Source: Micavibrio_C sp046294845 (lineage in GTDB: Bacteria > Pseudomonadota > Alphaproteobacteria > Micavibrionales > Micavibrionaceae). Taken from it: DNA of 64,000 nt. The number at the start of each line of letters is the position of its first letter. Position 1 is the stretch's first letter. The notes under the pieces were generated by a model. That model was not told where the DNA came from. It saw nothing but the letters and a program-made list of their open reading frames with translations, and searched no databases. The position numbers and the translations under genes are program-made. Location of the stretch: positions 310,001 to 374,000 of the forward strand of contig JBKBNU010000001.1 in the NCBI GenBank assembly GCA_046294845.1, written 5' to 3'. Of the stretch, positions 33,525-42,062 are shown one piece after another.

Positions 33525-34055
33525 TTACTCCAGATAAGCAGCTCTAAGACCTCTCAGATCATATTTATCCAGCTTGATCGGCACACTTAAATCAGGCTTG
33601 GAGGCAATGATACCGGGAATACTTTTATTAAAACGTGCCAGCTCTTCTGCGTCCAAAGGCTCACGGTTAATCTTCACTTCCCTCAAGATTTTTTTACCCT
33701 GGGCGTCCGCTGTAAAGACACAATCGATATAATTCGAATGTTGCTCACCATAGCTTCCTGTGTAGGTATAAAAAATTTTCCATGTGGGGCCGTAATTCTC
33801 GTAAGACAGGATGCGCATGGTTGAAAGATGCGGAACCTTCAATTCCGCCAGTGTCCTGCAAATCCCGTAATCGATCGTACCTTTAAGAGGCTGGAAGCCA
33901 TACCAGACCACCACAATAATCGGCAGCAAGACAACCGCAACAGCAATACGCTGCAAGCGACGGCGACGTAACCGCTGCGCACGGGTCAAACGTTTCTTGG
34001 GAGCCTTACCGCCAACAGTAACAAGAGACTCTGGTGTTACCGGTTTTGATGTCAT
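33525..34055 (-). CDS. Single-pass inner-membrane protein of unknown function coupled to dotO
   Basis: 176 residues. A basic cytoplasmic start (KRLTRAQRLRRRRLQR) precedes one membrane helix (about 37-53, IAVAVVLLPIIVVVWYGF), then a periplasmic domain of 120 residues with two Cys (GICRTL, IDCVFT). It overlaps the dotO stop by four bases (ATGA), so it is made together with that ATPase. The topology resembles small type IVB inner-membrane subunits, but I cannot match it to a named Dot/Icm protein. Confidence 0.72.
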   Translation of the reverse strand: MTSKPVTPESLVTVGGKAPKKRLTRAQRLRRRRLQRIAVAVVLLPIIVVVWYGFQPLKGTIDYGICRTLAELKVPHLSTMRILSYENYGPTWKIFYTYTGSYGEQHSNYIDCVFTADAQGKKILREVKINREPLDAEELARFNKSIPGIIASKPDLSVPIKLDKYDLRGLRAAYLE

Positions 34056-37000
34056 GACGCTTGCTTGGCCTCGCCTTCAGGTTTCTTGTCTGGGGCAGGA
34101 TCTGTTGGTTTACCTTGATCTTCTTCCGCATCGTCATTGACAGCCGCACGGCCGCCAACACGCATACGTTCGGATTTAAGTACCAGCTCTTCCACCAATT
34201 CCTCAATGACAGCACTGGTCATGGCACCTTTGGCTTCAGAACTCTTTTCTGCCTTCATCAGAACACGGCGCTTGATTTCCGTACGGGCACTACCACCCGG
34301 GAATGTCATTGCCAGTATCTGACGGGCTTTGCCAGCACCAATACGAGAGTAGAGCCTGTTCCGCAGAGCCACATCTTCTTGGGAAGTCGAAAGAGCCCAT
34401 AATTCAATCGGCCCCAAGGTATTGATCAAGAATTGCTCATAACGCCCATCTGTTGAACCCAGAACAAACAAGGCTGGCGCCCCGCCTGATTTGGGACCTG
34501 TCAGCTGGTAACGAATAACATCGCGGGCTGTATCGGAAAGACCAAAACGCTCACGAACATTTTCCACGGCAGAATCGGAAATAGCCGTACCCAGAACCCA
34601 CACGCCTGTCGCCAGATCGATCATATCCTGAGAGAAGTCATCAAGGAGCTGCGAAGCAAGAATAATTTGCACGCCGCGTTTACGGCCCTCACGAACGTCA
34701 CGAATTATCTGCCCCCGCACCGAAGAGGATGAGCTTGTACGGTGGAATTCATCATAACCCAGACGCTTGGGTGACTCGGCAATATCCTGCAGGCGCTTCT
34801 CGTGGTAAAGCCTGTATTTCTCCGGCACAAACTGCAGAGACTCCATACCCATCCACCAGCTGCGCACCAAAACATGGCGTGCCAACATGTACATAATCGA
34901 TGTCTGTCTGTCAGCAACCTCATCACCCTGAGGCGCCACATCCATCAAATCAAGTGCGCAAACACGCGTGCCGCCGATATCAAATTGTGTAACTGACGAC
35001 AAAATCGGCAGTTCGCGGATAGCCGATGTAATCATACGCTCAAAAGCATTGATCACACTCTCGGCACTACCGCCAACAGATGTTTGCTCGAGCAAGCTTC
35101 TAATCTGTGGACGGCGGGCGGCAGTAATCGTATCACCCAAGGTCGGAACCGCGTGGCGTTGCGCAAGGCCAGCAACATGGTACTCACCCAGTTCAAACAT
35201 TTTATCAACCACATCCCACCAGTAAGGGTCGGTCGGCAAATGAACGTTGAATTTTTGCAAAGCCTCATCCACTTCCGGATCGAGACGCGGCAAATAAGGA
35301 CGTGGCTCGGCGTTGGCAGCTGTATCATCACGCCAACGGAACATTTCATCAACAACAAGACCCGCAAGCTGCTGGATACCGTCATATGGTTTCTCATAAC
35401 CAGGCGGCGTACAGAGCAGAGTCAGCAATTCAACAAGATAACTACGTTCATCCATCAGAGGCACGCGCATACCGAGCTGCGTATCGAACGGATTGATGGC
35501 AAATTTATGCGCCATCTGCAAACGGTAGTACGAAACTTCATGCTGGCGCTGTACTGGCAGGGCTTCCTTGATCAGCGAAATAAGACCTGATGAGGATGGA
35601 CCAATATCAACAATAGCCACAAAAGGCAGTTTTGAAAGACCGGGCGACAGGATCGTTCCCAAGTTCAATGTATTCAAAAGAACCGACTTACCCGCACCAG
35701 GTTGGGCAAAAACAAGATCGAACCATGTTGTTGTTACGTTGGTACCTGTTTGGTAGGGCCAAACTTTACCATCGGGCGTACGTAGCAAAATAGCGCCATG
35801 CTGGAAAGCGCTCGAAGGGCGCTGCCACGGCAAAAGCTTCATGGCCTCATACATAGGCGCCACTGCAGCCGGTGCTGTACTTGCGCAGTGAATGCCAAGA
35901 GCGGAAGACATTACACAATCAAGCGGATCGCCTGAAAATTCACTCACCTGACAATAGCCCCAACTCTCAACAGTTTGGGCCAAGATAGAAAGGCGTGTCT
36001 GGATAGTATCGTAATCCTCCGCCCATGTGGCAAAAGAAATACGCAGACGAACAACAGGCTCACGGCGTGCCAGAACAGCCAAACCTTCAAGAGAGTATTT
36101 GATCTGCTTATTCAGAGAATTCGTCACAGACAAAATTGAAGCTGCAAATGTGCGCATCGCCATAGATTGCACACCACCACCTTCAATCAGGAATGATACG
36201 CGGTAGGGGAGATTTGCATCAAATAAACGGCTAAGAAGCTGCGTAAACGGGGCAGCATCCATGGGTCCGAGCGTCATATCAACACCCGCCCAATAAATAG
36301 AACCAATTTGACAAATATGGTTATCGATAATTTTAGCATCGGAGGCAACAAGCTGCTGACGCAAGGGCGGCCACATAATATCCGACATATCAGTCATGGA
36401 TGTCGGTGCACGTGGTGGAATAGGATCACCAGGCACACAAGCACGCCATTCTTCGCTTGCACGGTCCGGGTGCATGTTATTTCTGACAGCACGCAAGGCC
36501 TCGTGCACTTCCATGAGACGTGTTTTGATACCCAATTCATCGAGAGCTGTCACAGATGCAGATATAAAGCTCTTATGCCTGATCCGCAACATATCAAGAG
36601 CCGCCAACGGGTTCTGTGCCTGACCGGCCGGCAGCCATCTTTTTTCCTTGGCTTCCTTGGCAGCTCTTTCAATTTCGCTTTTTGTCAGAGCGCTTGGGCG
36701 CGTCCAAAGTACAAAGTAGCTCTCTTCATAGGATACGAACTTTGCGAGGTTCTTTACACGCTCGTCAAAAACATCATCCACTTCAAGGCCCATGTTATTA
36801 GCGGCGATGCGGCTAGGCCTCACAAGATGCTCAAGCTGGCGGATTGTACGATCGGGATCGCGTACAAAAAAGACCTGCATGGCATGACCCATACGGTCAA
36901 ACTTGGCGCCAATCTTAATTGTGGCACCTTCGATAATGCGTTTGTATTCCTGTTCCCCAATGATGGTTTTACATCCATCCATTTTGACAAACGTTAGAAG

Positions 37001-37120
37001 TGACCCATCCATCGCTACGAGCGTGTTTTCATCATCAGCCGTCTCTAGGCGGATAAAACTCTCGAGGGGTTGCTTAAGAGCAATTTGGAAAGGGGCTAAA
37101 AGCTTGAGGAAAAAACTCAT
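34052..37120 (-). CDS. icmB: Type IVB secretion ATPase DotO/IcmB (VirB4-like)
   Basis: 1022 residues, close to Legionella DotO/IcmB (about 1009). Cytoplasmic hexameric AAA+ ATPase that energises the system with DotB. N-terminal membrane-proximal domain (about 1-400), then the ATPase with Walker A FAQPGAGKSVLLN near 470-480 and a Walker B-type LGYDEFHR near 785, followed by GVQIILASQLLDDF. C-terminal tail is charged and Pro/Lys-rich. The start has no striking ribosome binding site. A TATAAT hexamer lies 38 bases upstream on the same strand (37158-37163), so it may also have its own promoter. Confidence 0.93.
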   Translation of the reverse strand: MSFFLKLLAPFQIALKQPLESFIRLETADDENTLVAMDGSLLTFVKMDGCKTIIGEQEYKRIIEGATIKIGAKFDRMGHAMQVFFVRDPDRTIRQLEHLVRPSRIAANNMGLEVDDVFDERVKNLAKFVSYEESYFVLWTRPSALTKSEIERAAKEAKEKRWLPAGQAQNPLAALDMLRIRHKSFISASVTALDELGIKTRLMEVHEALRAVRNNMHPDRASEEWRACVPGDPIPPRAPTSMTDMSDIMWPPLRQQLVASDAKIIDNHICQIGSIYWAGVDMTLGPMDAAPFTQLLSRLFDANLPYRVSFLIEGGGVQSMAMRTFAASILSVTNSLNKQIKYSLEGLAVLARREPVVRLRISFATWAEDYDTIQTRLSILAQTVESWGYCQVSEFSGDPLDCVMSSALGIHCASTAPAAVAPMYEAMKLLPWQRPSSAFQHGAILLRTPDGKVWPYQTGTNVTTTWFDLVFAQPGAGKSVLLNTLNLGTILSPGLSKLPFVAIVDIGPSSSGLISLIKEALPVQRQHEVSYYRLQMAHKFAINPFDTQLGMRVPLMDERSYLVELLTLLCTPPGYEKPYDGIQQLAGLVVDEMFRWRDDTAANAEPRPYLPRLDPEVDEALQKFNVHLPTDPYWWDVVDKMFELGEYHVAGLAQRHAVPTLGDTITAARRPQIRSLLEQTSVGGSAESVINAFERMITSAIRELPILSSVTQFDIGGTRVCALDLMDVAPQGDEVADRQTSIMYMLARHVLVRSWWMGMESLQFVPEKYRLYHEKRLQDIAESPKRLGYDEFHRTSSSSSVRGQIIRDVREGRKRGVQIILASQLLDDFSQDMIDLATGVWVLGTAISDSAVENVRERFGLSDTARDVIRYQLTGPKSGGAPALFVLGSTDGRYEQFLINTLGPIELWALSTSQEDVALRNRLYSRIGAGKARQILAMTFPGGSARTEIKRRVLMKAEKSSEAKGAMTSAVIEELVEELVLKSERMRVGGRAAVNDDAEEDQGKPTDPAPDKKPEGEAKQAS

Positions 37121-37157
37121 CTCGACCGGAACCGTACGTGAAAATCAACGATTCAGA

Positions 37158-37163
37158 ATTATA
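37158..37163 (-). promoter_or_regulatory. Possible -10 box upstream of icmB
   Basis: Perfect TATAAT on the minus strand in the 117-bp gap between icmJ and icmB. The -35 position is only T-rich, so the promoter is tentative. Confidence 0.3.
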
Positions 37164-37237
37164 GCGCCTTTAAGCTACAGAAAAAACTGGTAAATCTACG
37201 AACAGTCGTTGTTTTCCTAAGCTATAGTATATGAAAA

Positions 37238-37939
37238 TTAGGCAGCCTTTTTCGGGGCGATTTCTCGATAGATGTCTATCCACTGGCGAGGCAGTAACCC
37301 CCCAAAGGGGCCATCTTTGGAACGCCAATACGCCAGAACTTGGGGGAACTGGTTAAACTCCAGATCAGCCTCCTTGATAATCCGGCGATCAAGAGGGAAC
37401 AATCTTAAACCTTCAAGCTTATGGGCTGCACCTTCATAGGACTTACTACTGATATAATCGCGCATAACAGAGGCCAGAATATAAGGATCATCTGTCCCCA
37501 AGCGTTTACGGGCATCCTCACGGCGTTGCATAAAAATGTCGAGGGTTTTACGAGCGGCATCCGCAACAGGCCCCTGGGAAATCCGGGCTACATAAACGGC
37601 TCGTGCAATATGGTGCAAATCAGCCTGTGAAATTTCAGGTAGCCAAATCAGAACCCCGGAGCGCATCTGGGCAACCTGCTCCAGATTGAAGCACTGATGG
37701 CAAAAAATACAGGTTGTTGTCAGATTTTCGGGTCGGATATCCGACAAATTACCGTTAATGTGCAGAATATCCTGATATTTCTGGGAATTAAAGCCACAGC
37801 AAGCACAGGTGTGAGCATCACGCTCAAATATCTTTTGGCGCGCTTCAGGCGTTAATTTTGCGGCAGAGCCTACTGAGGAAGGGCTCTGGGCATTGGCAGC
37901 AGAGCGCGCAATGCCCAGAGTAATCGGTAATGGTTTCAT
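37238..37939 (-). CDS. icmJ: Type IVB coupling-complex protein DotN/IcmJ
   Basis: 233 residues (Legionella about 208). Zinc-binding HNH-like fold: C45 and C48 in HTCACCGF, C77 and C80 in TTCIFCHQCF, separated by the HINGNLSDIRPENL loop. In Legionella, DotN binds the DotL coupling ATPase and bridges adaptor proteins in the type IV coupling complex. No signal peptide. The position between icmD and icmB is the Legionella order and is strong supporting evidence. dotL and dotM, its expected partners, are not in this window. Confidence 0.87.
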   Translation of the reverse strand: MKPLPITLGIARSAANAQSPSSVGSAAKLTPEARQKIFERDAHTCACCGFNSQKYQDILHINGNLSDIRPENLTTTCIFCHQCFNLEQVAQMRSGVLIWLPEISQADLHHIARAVYVARISQGPVADAARKTLDIFMQRREDARKRLGTDDPYILASVMRDYISSKSYEGAAHKLEGLRLFPLDRRIIKEADLEFNQFPQVLAYWRSKDGPFGGLLPRQWIDIYREIAPKKAA

Positions 37940-37956
37940 TAGAAAACCGGTAGCTA

Positions 37957-38334
37957 TTAGTAGAATGTAATAGCTGACAGTGAAGCTGTTGTAGCGCCTG
38001 CACCGGAACCGATTGTTTCGAACATAGCTTCGAAAATCATCGGCAGGGCCAGCAGAGCACCACCAGCAGCCAAACGAACAGCGCCGTCTTTCAGCGGTGT
38101 TTGACCTGGGTTTTCTACGTGATCTTTAATCTTCATGATACCCAGCGTACCGAGCAGAATACCAAACATGTAGCTCAAAGCTGAGAGCAGTGAAGGCAAG
38201 CTCGCGATCGAAGTAACAATGTTACTGGCGATCGAGTTGAAGTTGTTAGCATGCGCTTCTTGAGTCGACAGCATATAACCAACTGCGAAAGCAGCTGACA
38301 TCTGCAGTGACTTGTTCCGAATAATTTTGGTCAT
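37957..38334 (-). CDS. icmD: Small inner-membrane Dot/Icm protein DotP/IcmD-like
   Basis: 125 residues from ATG at 38334, with a perfect AGGAGG 6 bases upstream. N-terminal signal-like segment ending EAHA, then SLPSLLSALSYMFGILLGTLGIMKI, a KDHVENPGQTPLKDG loop and a second membrane helix. The same core recurs as the N-terminal part of the gene just upstream. Legionella IcmD is of similar size (132). Function in the complex is undefined; it is needed for secretion there. Confidence 0.82.
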   Translation of the reverse strand: MTKIIRNKSLQMSAAFAVGYMLSTQEAHANNFNSIASNIVTSIASLPSLLSALSYMFGILLGTLGIMKIKDHVENPGQTPLKDGAVRLAAGGALLALPMIFEAMFETIGSGAGATTASLSAITFY

Positions 38335-38364
38335 GTGTTTCCTCCTCATACCAAATTAGACAAG

Positions 38365-39291
38365 TTACAAAGTAAAGTTTACACCATAGCCGCCCAATCC
38401 CAAAGTATCTTGAACAGCATTCATTAGTGGCCCCAGATTTACCGCCAAAGCCCCACCGAACAGGTGCGTAAGCCCTGCCATCAGTGACGCATTATGGTTA
38501 CCCTCGGCCACATCCCTGATAATGAACCAGCCCCTAATGAAGCTGACCCACCCAAGAACCATCATAAATATCAAAATAGAACTAATTACACCGTGAATAT
38601 GGTCAATTTCGGCCGGATCAAGGCCGCCGGTGTAAGCCAAATCAGCAACATTCATTACATCATTTGATGCAAACATGGATGAACTCCAGGCGCCCATCAT
38701 AGCGTCAACAGACAGCAAAGCACCCGCTACAATAAATGTCATGATCGTGCCGATACCGCCCGGGCCGCGAGGGCCTTCCTGTTGCGATTTGAGCATTCTC
38801 ATAATACCGATAATGACCAGAACGATACCTGCAACATAGCAGAACCCATACATAACCCAAATGAGCGGGTTTGCGATATCGGTCATCAAGGCCTGCATCA
38901 TGGCGTCCAGACCGCTGCCCGAAGCATCACCCGAGAAGCCGCCCAATGTTATGGCATCAAGACCTGCTCCAGTAAGTGTTACGTAGGCCGCCTCAATTAC
39001 TATGGGAAGAGCCAACAAACCACCGCCTGCTGCCACCCTCTTGATACCATCCCAGATCGGGGTCTGATGGGGGTTCTGTACGTGTTCGTAGAATTTGGCT
39101 ATAGCAAGCACACCAAGTGTGATACCAGCCATGTAGGAGAATGCAGCGAGCAGGGAAGGGAGCTGGCTGAATGAGTTGCCAACCTCCATAATAGAATCGC
39201 CCAGCGATGACGTAGCCATAGCAGATTGTGAGGCACCCATTGTAATGAGCGCCAATGACAAGCCCATAATGCGGCTTATTACTGTCTTCAT
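38365..39291 (-). CDS. icmC: DotE/IcmC-like membrane protein with an added DotP-like N-terminal repeat
   Basis: 308 residues from ATG at 39291 (AAGGCGG upstream), against about 194 for Legionella IcmC. Residues 30-100 (SQLPSLLAAFSYMAGITLG, YEHVQNPHQTPIWDG, AAGGGLLALPIVIEA) copy the IcmD core encoded next. The second half (about 130-308) has the IcmC/DotV pattern: CYVAGIVLVIIGIMRML, a GGIGT loop, and LTHLFGGALAVNLGPLMNAVQ near the C-terminus. It therefore looks like a fusion or internal duplication of the DotE/DotP/DotV family. Cleavable-looking signal ending SAMA. First gene after the terminator at 39470-39490. Confidence 0.82.
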   Translation of the reverse strand: MKTVISRIMGLSLALITMGASQSAMATSSLGDSIMEVGNSFSQLPSLLAAFSYMAGITLGVLAIAKFYEHVQNPHQTPIWDGIKRVAAGGGLLALPIVIEAAYVTLTGAGLDAITLGGFSGDASGSGLDAMMQALMTDIANPLIWVMYGFCYVAGIVLVIIGIMRMLKSQQEGPRGPGGIGTIMTFIVAGALLSVDAMMGAWSSSMFASNDVMNVADLAYTGGLDPAEIDHIHGVISSILIFMMVLGWVSFIRGWFIIRDVAEGNHNASLMAGLTHLFGGALAVNLGPLMNAVQDTLGLGGYGVNFTL

Positions 39292-39354
39292 TCTACCGCC
39301 TTCTATCTTACACACCCGGTCAGATACGATACCACTCGTACTACCTTCTTCCAT

Positions 39355-39383
39355 TAAATCACATTTTACCTAAATTGTGCAAA
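39355..39383 (-). promoter_or_regulatory. Promoter with shared secretion-island element (copy 2), for icmC-D-J-B
   Basis: Minus strand: TTGCAC (39377-39382), 18-base spacer starting AATTTAGGT, TTTAAT as -10. The stretch TTTGCACAATTTAGGT matches copy 1 at 33442-33457 in 15 of 16 positions. It lies just after the icmG terminator, as expected for the start of a new operon. Confidence 0.65.
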
Positions 39384-39463
39384 TTATCCCCAACCAGAAT
39401 ATTTTGCGCAGATGAGTCTTAAAAACTTATTAAGTCTTTAAAAATGCATATATTTTTATGGAA

Positions 39464-39490
39464 ATAAAAAAGCCTTAGTGGGTAAGGCTT
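39464..39490 (-). terminator. Intrinsic terminator overlapping the icmG stop codon
   Basis: AAGCCTTA (39470-39477) pairs with TAAGGCTT (39483-39490), 5-base loop, then TTTTTTATTT on the minus strand. The icmG stop (39475-39477) is inside the stem. Ends the icmL-K-E-G unit. Confidence 0.85.
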
Positions 39491-40782
39491 CCTTGTGTAC
39501 CCTTAACAACCCAGCGATTCCCTTCCAAACCGATTGAAATCACCTTGCCTAGACCTGCCAAAGTGTCCCCAACCCTTACAGAACGTGTTTCGTTATTTGT
39601 CTTTGAAGACACCATAGCCATACCCGGTTGGGCAGAGCGCAGAACCCATTGGCTGGCGGCTGTAACCCTTACAACTGGCTTTGCAGGCTCTGTTTTGGGG
39701 GTATCCTGAACTACAGGCTCCGCGTCAGGACGAACTTTGGAAGCAGGTACCGCCGGCTCTTCTTCAGCAGCCGGAACAAATGTCGGCTCCTCAGCCTTAG
39801 GGGCTGGCGCCGACGTCTTTTCTACAACTTTAGGGGTCGCACCCTGTGCTTTCTCAAGTTTGTCCAGCTTTGCACTTAATGAAGCGAGACTTTCTTCAAT
39901 ACCTGACAGATCTACAGAGGCTGCGGCAGCAGCAGGAGCACTAGCGGCCTCACGCTTGGAAAGCTGGTGTATGCCTGTCTCTAGCGCATTGATACGTCCC
40001 TCGAAAGAATCGAGACGGGTAATTAACACACTCATTTTTTCTTCAAGGCGCGTTGTATCAACAGCAGGATCCTGTGCCAAAACAGGGGCGTTTGTCACTG
40101 GGGCCGCCTCAACTTTGGCAACAGGGGCGTCAATCATAATATCGGCAGCTTTAGGCAGTGCCGGCTGGAAATCGCTTTCGCTATCCATTTTCATTGTTGT
40201 TGGCGCCTGCGCCTCAGGAGCAACCATCTCTTCTTCAGCTGTTGCTATAGGAGAGGGCATAGGGGGTTCGTCACTCATCTCCACAGGGGAAAGTGCTGAC
40301 AATTGATCACCCTGCGACGAGGGCTCAGTACCCTCTTCTGGTCCTGGTACCGGTAATAAAGGTGAGTCACCAGTAGCAACCACTCCATCAGCCACAGTTT
40401 CAGGTGCTACAGGGCTGGACGCTACAGGCTGTGGCAAAGATGCCTGCTGCTCAACAGGGGACGGAACGGGGGCTTGTGTATCAGCTATTTGCTGCGCAGG
40501 GGCAGCTGTTTTCCCGGCAGGAGCCAGAATTTTCAGATAAAGGAAACCGCCGCCACCAAGAATGGCCACAGCGATCAGGATGACATTAAACAGACTACCC
40601 TTTTTCTTTGTTTTAGGGTTTGTACCTTCAGCGGAATCGGATTCTTCCCCTCCTTCATCACTCCAAGATTCTTCATCACCATAATCTTCCCCATCGAAAG
40701 ACTCCTCATCATATGAGTAATCCTCGCCGCCATCCTCAAATGCCGGATCAAAGTCTTCCTGATTATTGCTATCAGCACCCAT
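39475..40782 (-). CDS. icmG: Type IVB inner-membrane protein DotF/IcmG-like
   Basis: 435 residues (Legionella IcmG 269). The N-terminal 55 residues are extremely acidic (repeated DGGEDYSYDEESFDGED-like runs), then a KTKKKG basic stop, one membrane helix (about 64-82, LFNVILIAVAILGGGGFLYL), a long Pro/Ala/Glu-rich periplasmic linker, and a coiled-coil (about 245-310). A compact C-terminal domain follows (WVLRSAQPGMAMV...VRVGDTLAGLGKV, 375-435). The layout acidic tail-helix-coiled coil is that of IcmG, and the place between icmE and icmC matches. Sequence identity outside topology is hard to judge; assignment rests mostly on context. Confidence 0.75.
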   Translation of the reverse strand: MGADSNNQEDFDPAFEDGGEDYSYDEESFDGEDYGDEESWSDEGGEESDSAEGTNPKTKKKGSLFNVILIAVAILGGGGFLYLKILAPAGKTAAPAQQIADTQAPVPSPVEQQASLPQPVASSPVAPETVADGVVATGDSPLLPVPGPEEGTEPSSQGDQLSALSPVEMSDEPPMPSPIATAEEEMVAPEAQAPTTMKMDSESDFQPALPKAADIMIDAPVAKVEAAPVTNAPVLAQDPAVDTTRLEEKMSVLITRLDSFEGRINALETGIHQLSKREAASAPAAAAASVDLSGIEESLASLSAKLDKLEKAQGATPKVVEKTSAPAPKAEEPTFVPAAEEEPAVPASKVRPDAEPVVQDTPKTEPAKPVVRVTAASQWVLRSAQPGMAMVSSKTNNETRSVRVGDTLAGLGKVISIGLEGNRWVVKGTQGSLTH

Positions 40783-40811
40783 TATTATCTCCTTGGGGAA
40801 AGATGAAGAGC

Positions 40812-42062
40812 TTACGATTTGCCTTTTGTAACAGGCTGCATAAACAGAACACCTACAGGTGTGCCTGCATGAACCTTAACCAGACGTTCTATGCTGGAGG
40901 CCTGTTCATCAAGGATTTCACTAACCTTACTGGAAGCTTCTTCAACACCCTTCATGATTTCTTCACGTGTATCCAGATCTTCGGTCGATTCTGTAACCGT
41001 ATCACCAGAGACCGTAACCTCTGTACTGCCGGATTCAGCAATCGCAGCCCCCATACCTTCAACAAAGGCAGCAGCGGCAGGAAGAATTACACGAGAGAAG
41101 TAACGCTGATCAATCTCTGTCACAACACCAGGGTTTGCTGACGAGGGATCAAGCGCTATAGCCTCAACCGAATAACTAACACCATCGATCACAATCGTGT
41201 TGAAGCTCAGGGTCAGATACCGCTCATGAACCTCAAACTGGCCTAACATTCGAGCACCTTTCAAAGGACCACTCATAATCTGGACCAGAACCGGGCCGGG
41301 AGCATCAGAGTTAGCCTCTGTAATCAACTGCGCATATTCAATCGTACCTGCAGGTTGAATAATATCAAGGTAAACAGGAGCAACACCTGTTGCCGCTGCC
41401 TGCGCTGCAATCTCATCAGCCTTCTTCTTGGCTTCTGCCTCACGCTCCTTCTCCAGATAGTCATGCTCGGCAATCTTCTCGGACTGAGGTGCCATGATTG
41501 ACTGGGCCTCAAGGATAGTTTGCATCTGCGAATTCATTGATTTTGCAAGCTTATCAATAATTTGCGCATTGGCATCCCCCTGATTGACAGCAGGTTTCTG
41601 GGCCAAGGCTTCACGCTTTTGACGTTCTTCTTGAATCTTGCGCCAGCGCTCAAGCGGATCTTCCTGTGCACTGTTGGCCGCATCAGGCAGTCCCAGCTTT
41701 TCTTCGGCTGTGTTAATCGGTACAGGAAGAGCACTACCACCTGTACGGGCTGCTTCTTCAACTGTTTCCTGATTTTGCTGCTCGAGAGCCTTTCTCATCA
41801 CTGGTGATACTTCTTCATCACCTGGGGTTGCTGTCACATTTGCGCCACGAACCCTTGAAGAAACGCCCTGTTCCTTTTCACCACCGAACAGCATAATGCC
41901 ACCGATAATTGCAGCGACTGCGGCCACAATAATCCCGACCTTCACCATCGGATTATTTAACGGGCTGGTACCGGCACCTTCGAAATCATCGAAAGAATCG
42001 GATTCATCATCCATAGCACCTGTTTCCAGGTCTTCCGGTTCTTGATCGGTATCATTCGTCAT
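40812..42062 (-). CDS. icmE: Type IVB core protein DotG/IcmE (VirB10-like)
   Basis: 416 residues from ATG at 42062 (AGAGGGA 8 bases upstream). Acidic cytoplasmic start, one membrane helix (about 42-62, VGIIVAAVAAIIGGIMLFGG), a charged helical region, then the VirB10-like C-terminal domain from about 220: PAGTIEYAQLITEANSDAPGPV, LTLSFNTIVIDGVSYSVEAIALD, and the final HAGTPVGVLFMQPV. DotG spans the envelope and forms part of the channel. It is much shorter than Legionella DotG (1048) and lacks the large repeat region of that protein. It overlaps icmK by 11 bases. Confidence 0.9.
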   Translation of the reverse strand: MTNDTDQEPEDLETGAMDDESDSFDDFEGAGTSPLNNPMVKVGIIVAAVAAIIGGIMLFGGEKEQGVSSRVRGANVTATPGDEEVSPVMRKALEQQNQETVEEAARTGGSALPVPINTAEEKLGLPDAANSAQEDPLERWRKIQEERQKREALAQKPAVNQGDANAQIIDKLAKSMNSQMQTILEAQSIMAPQSEKIAEHDYLEKEREAEAKKKADEIAAQAAATGVAPVYLDIIQPAGTIEYAQLITEANSDAPGPVLVQIMSGPLKGARMLGQFEVHERYLTLSFNTIVIDGVSYSVEAIALDPSSANPGVVTEIDQRYFSRVILPAAAAFVEGMGAAIAESGSTEVTVSGDTVTESTEDLDTREEIMKGVEEASSKVSEILDEQASSIERLVKVHAGTPVGVLFMQPVTKGKS

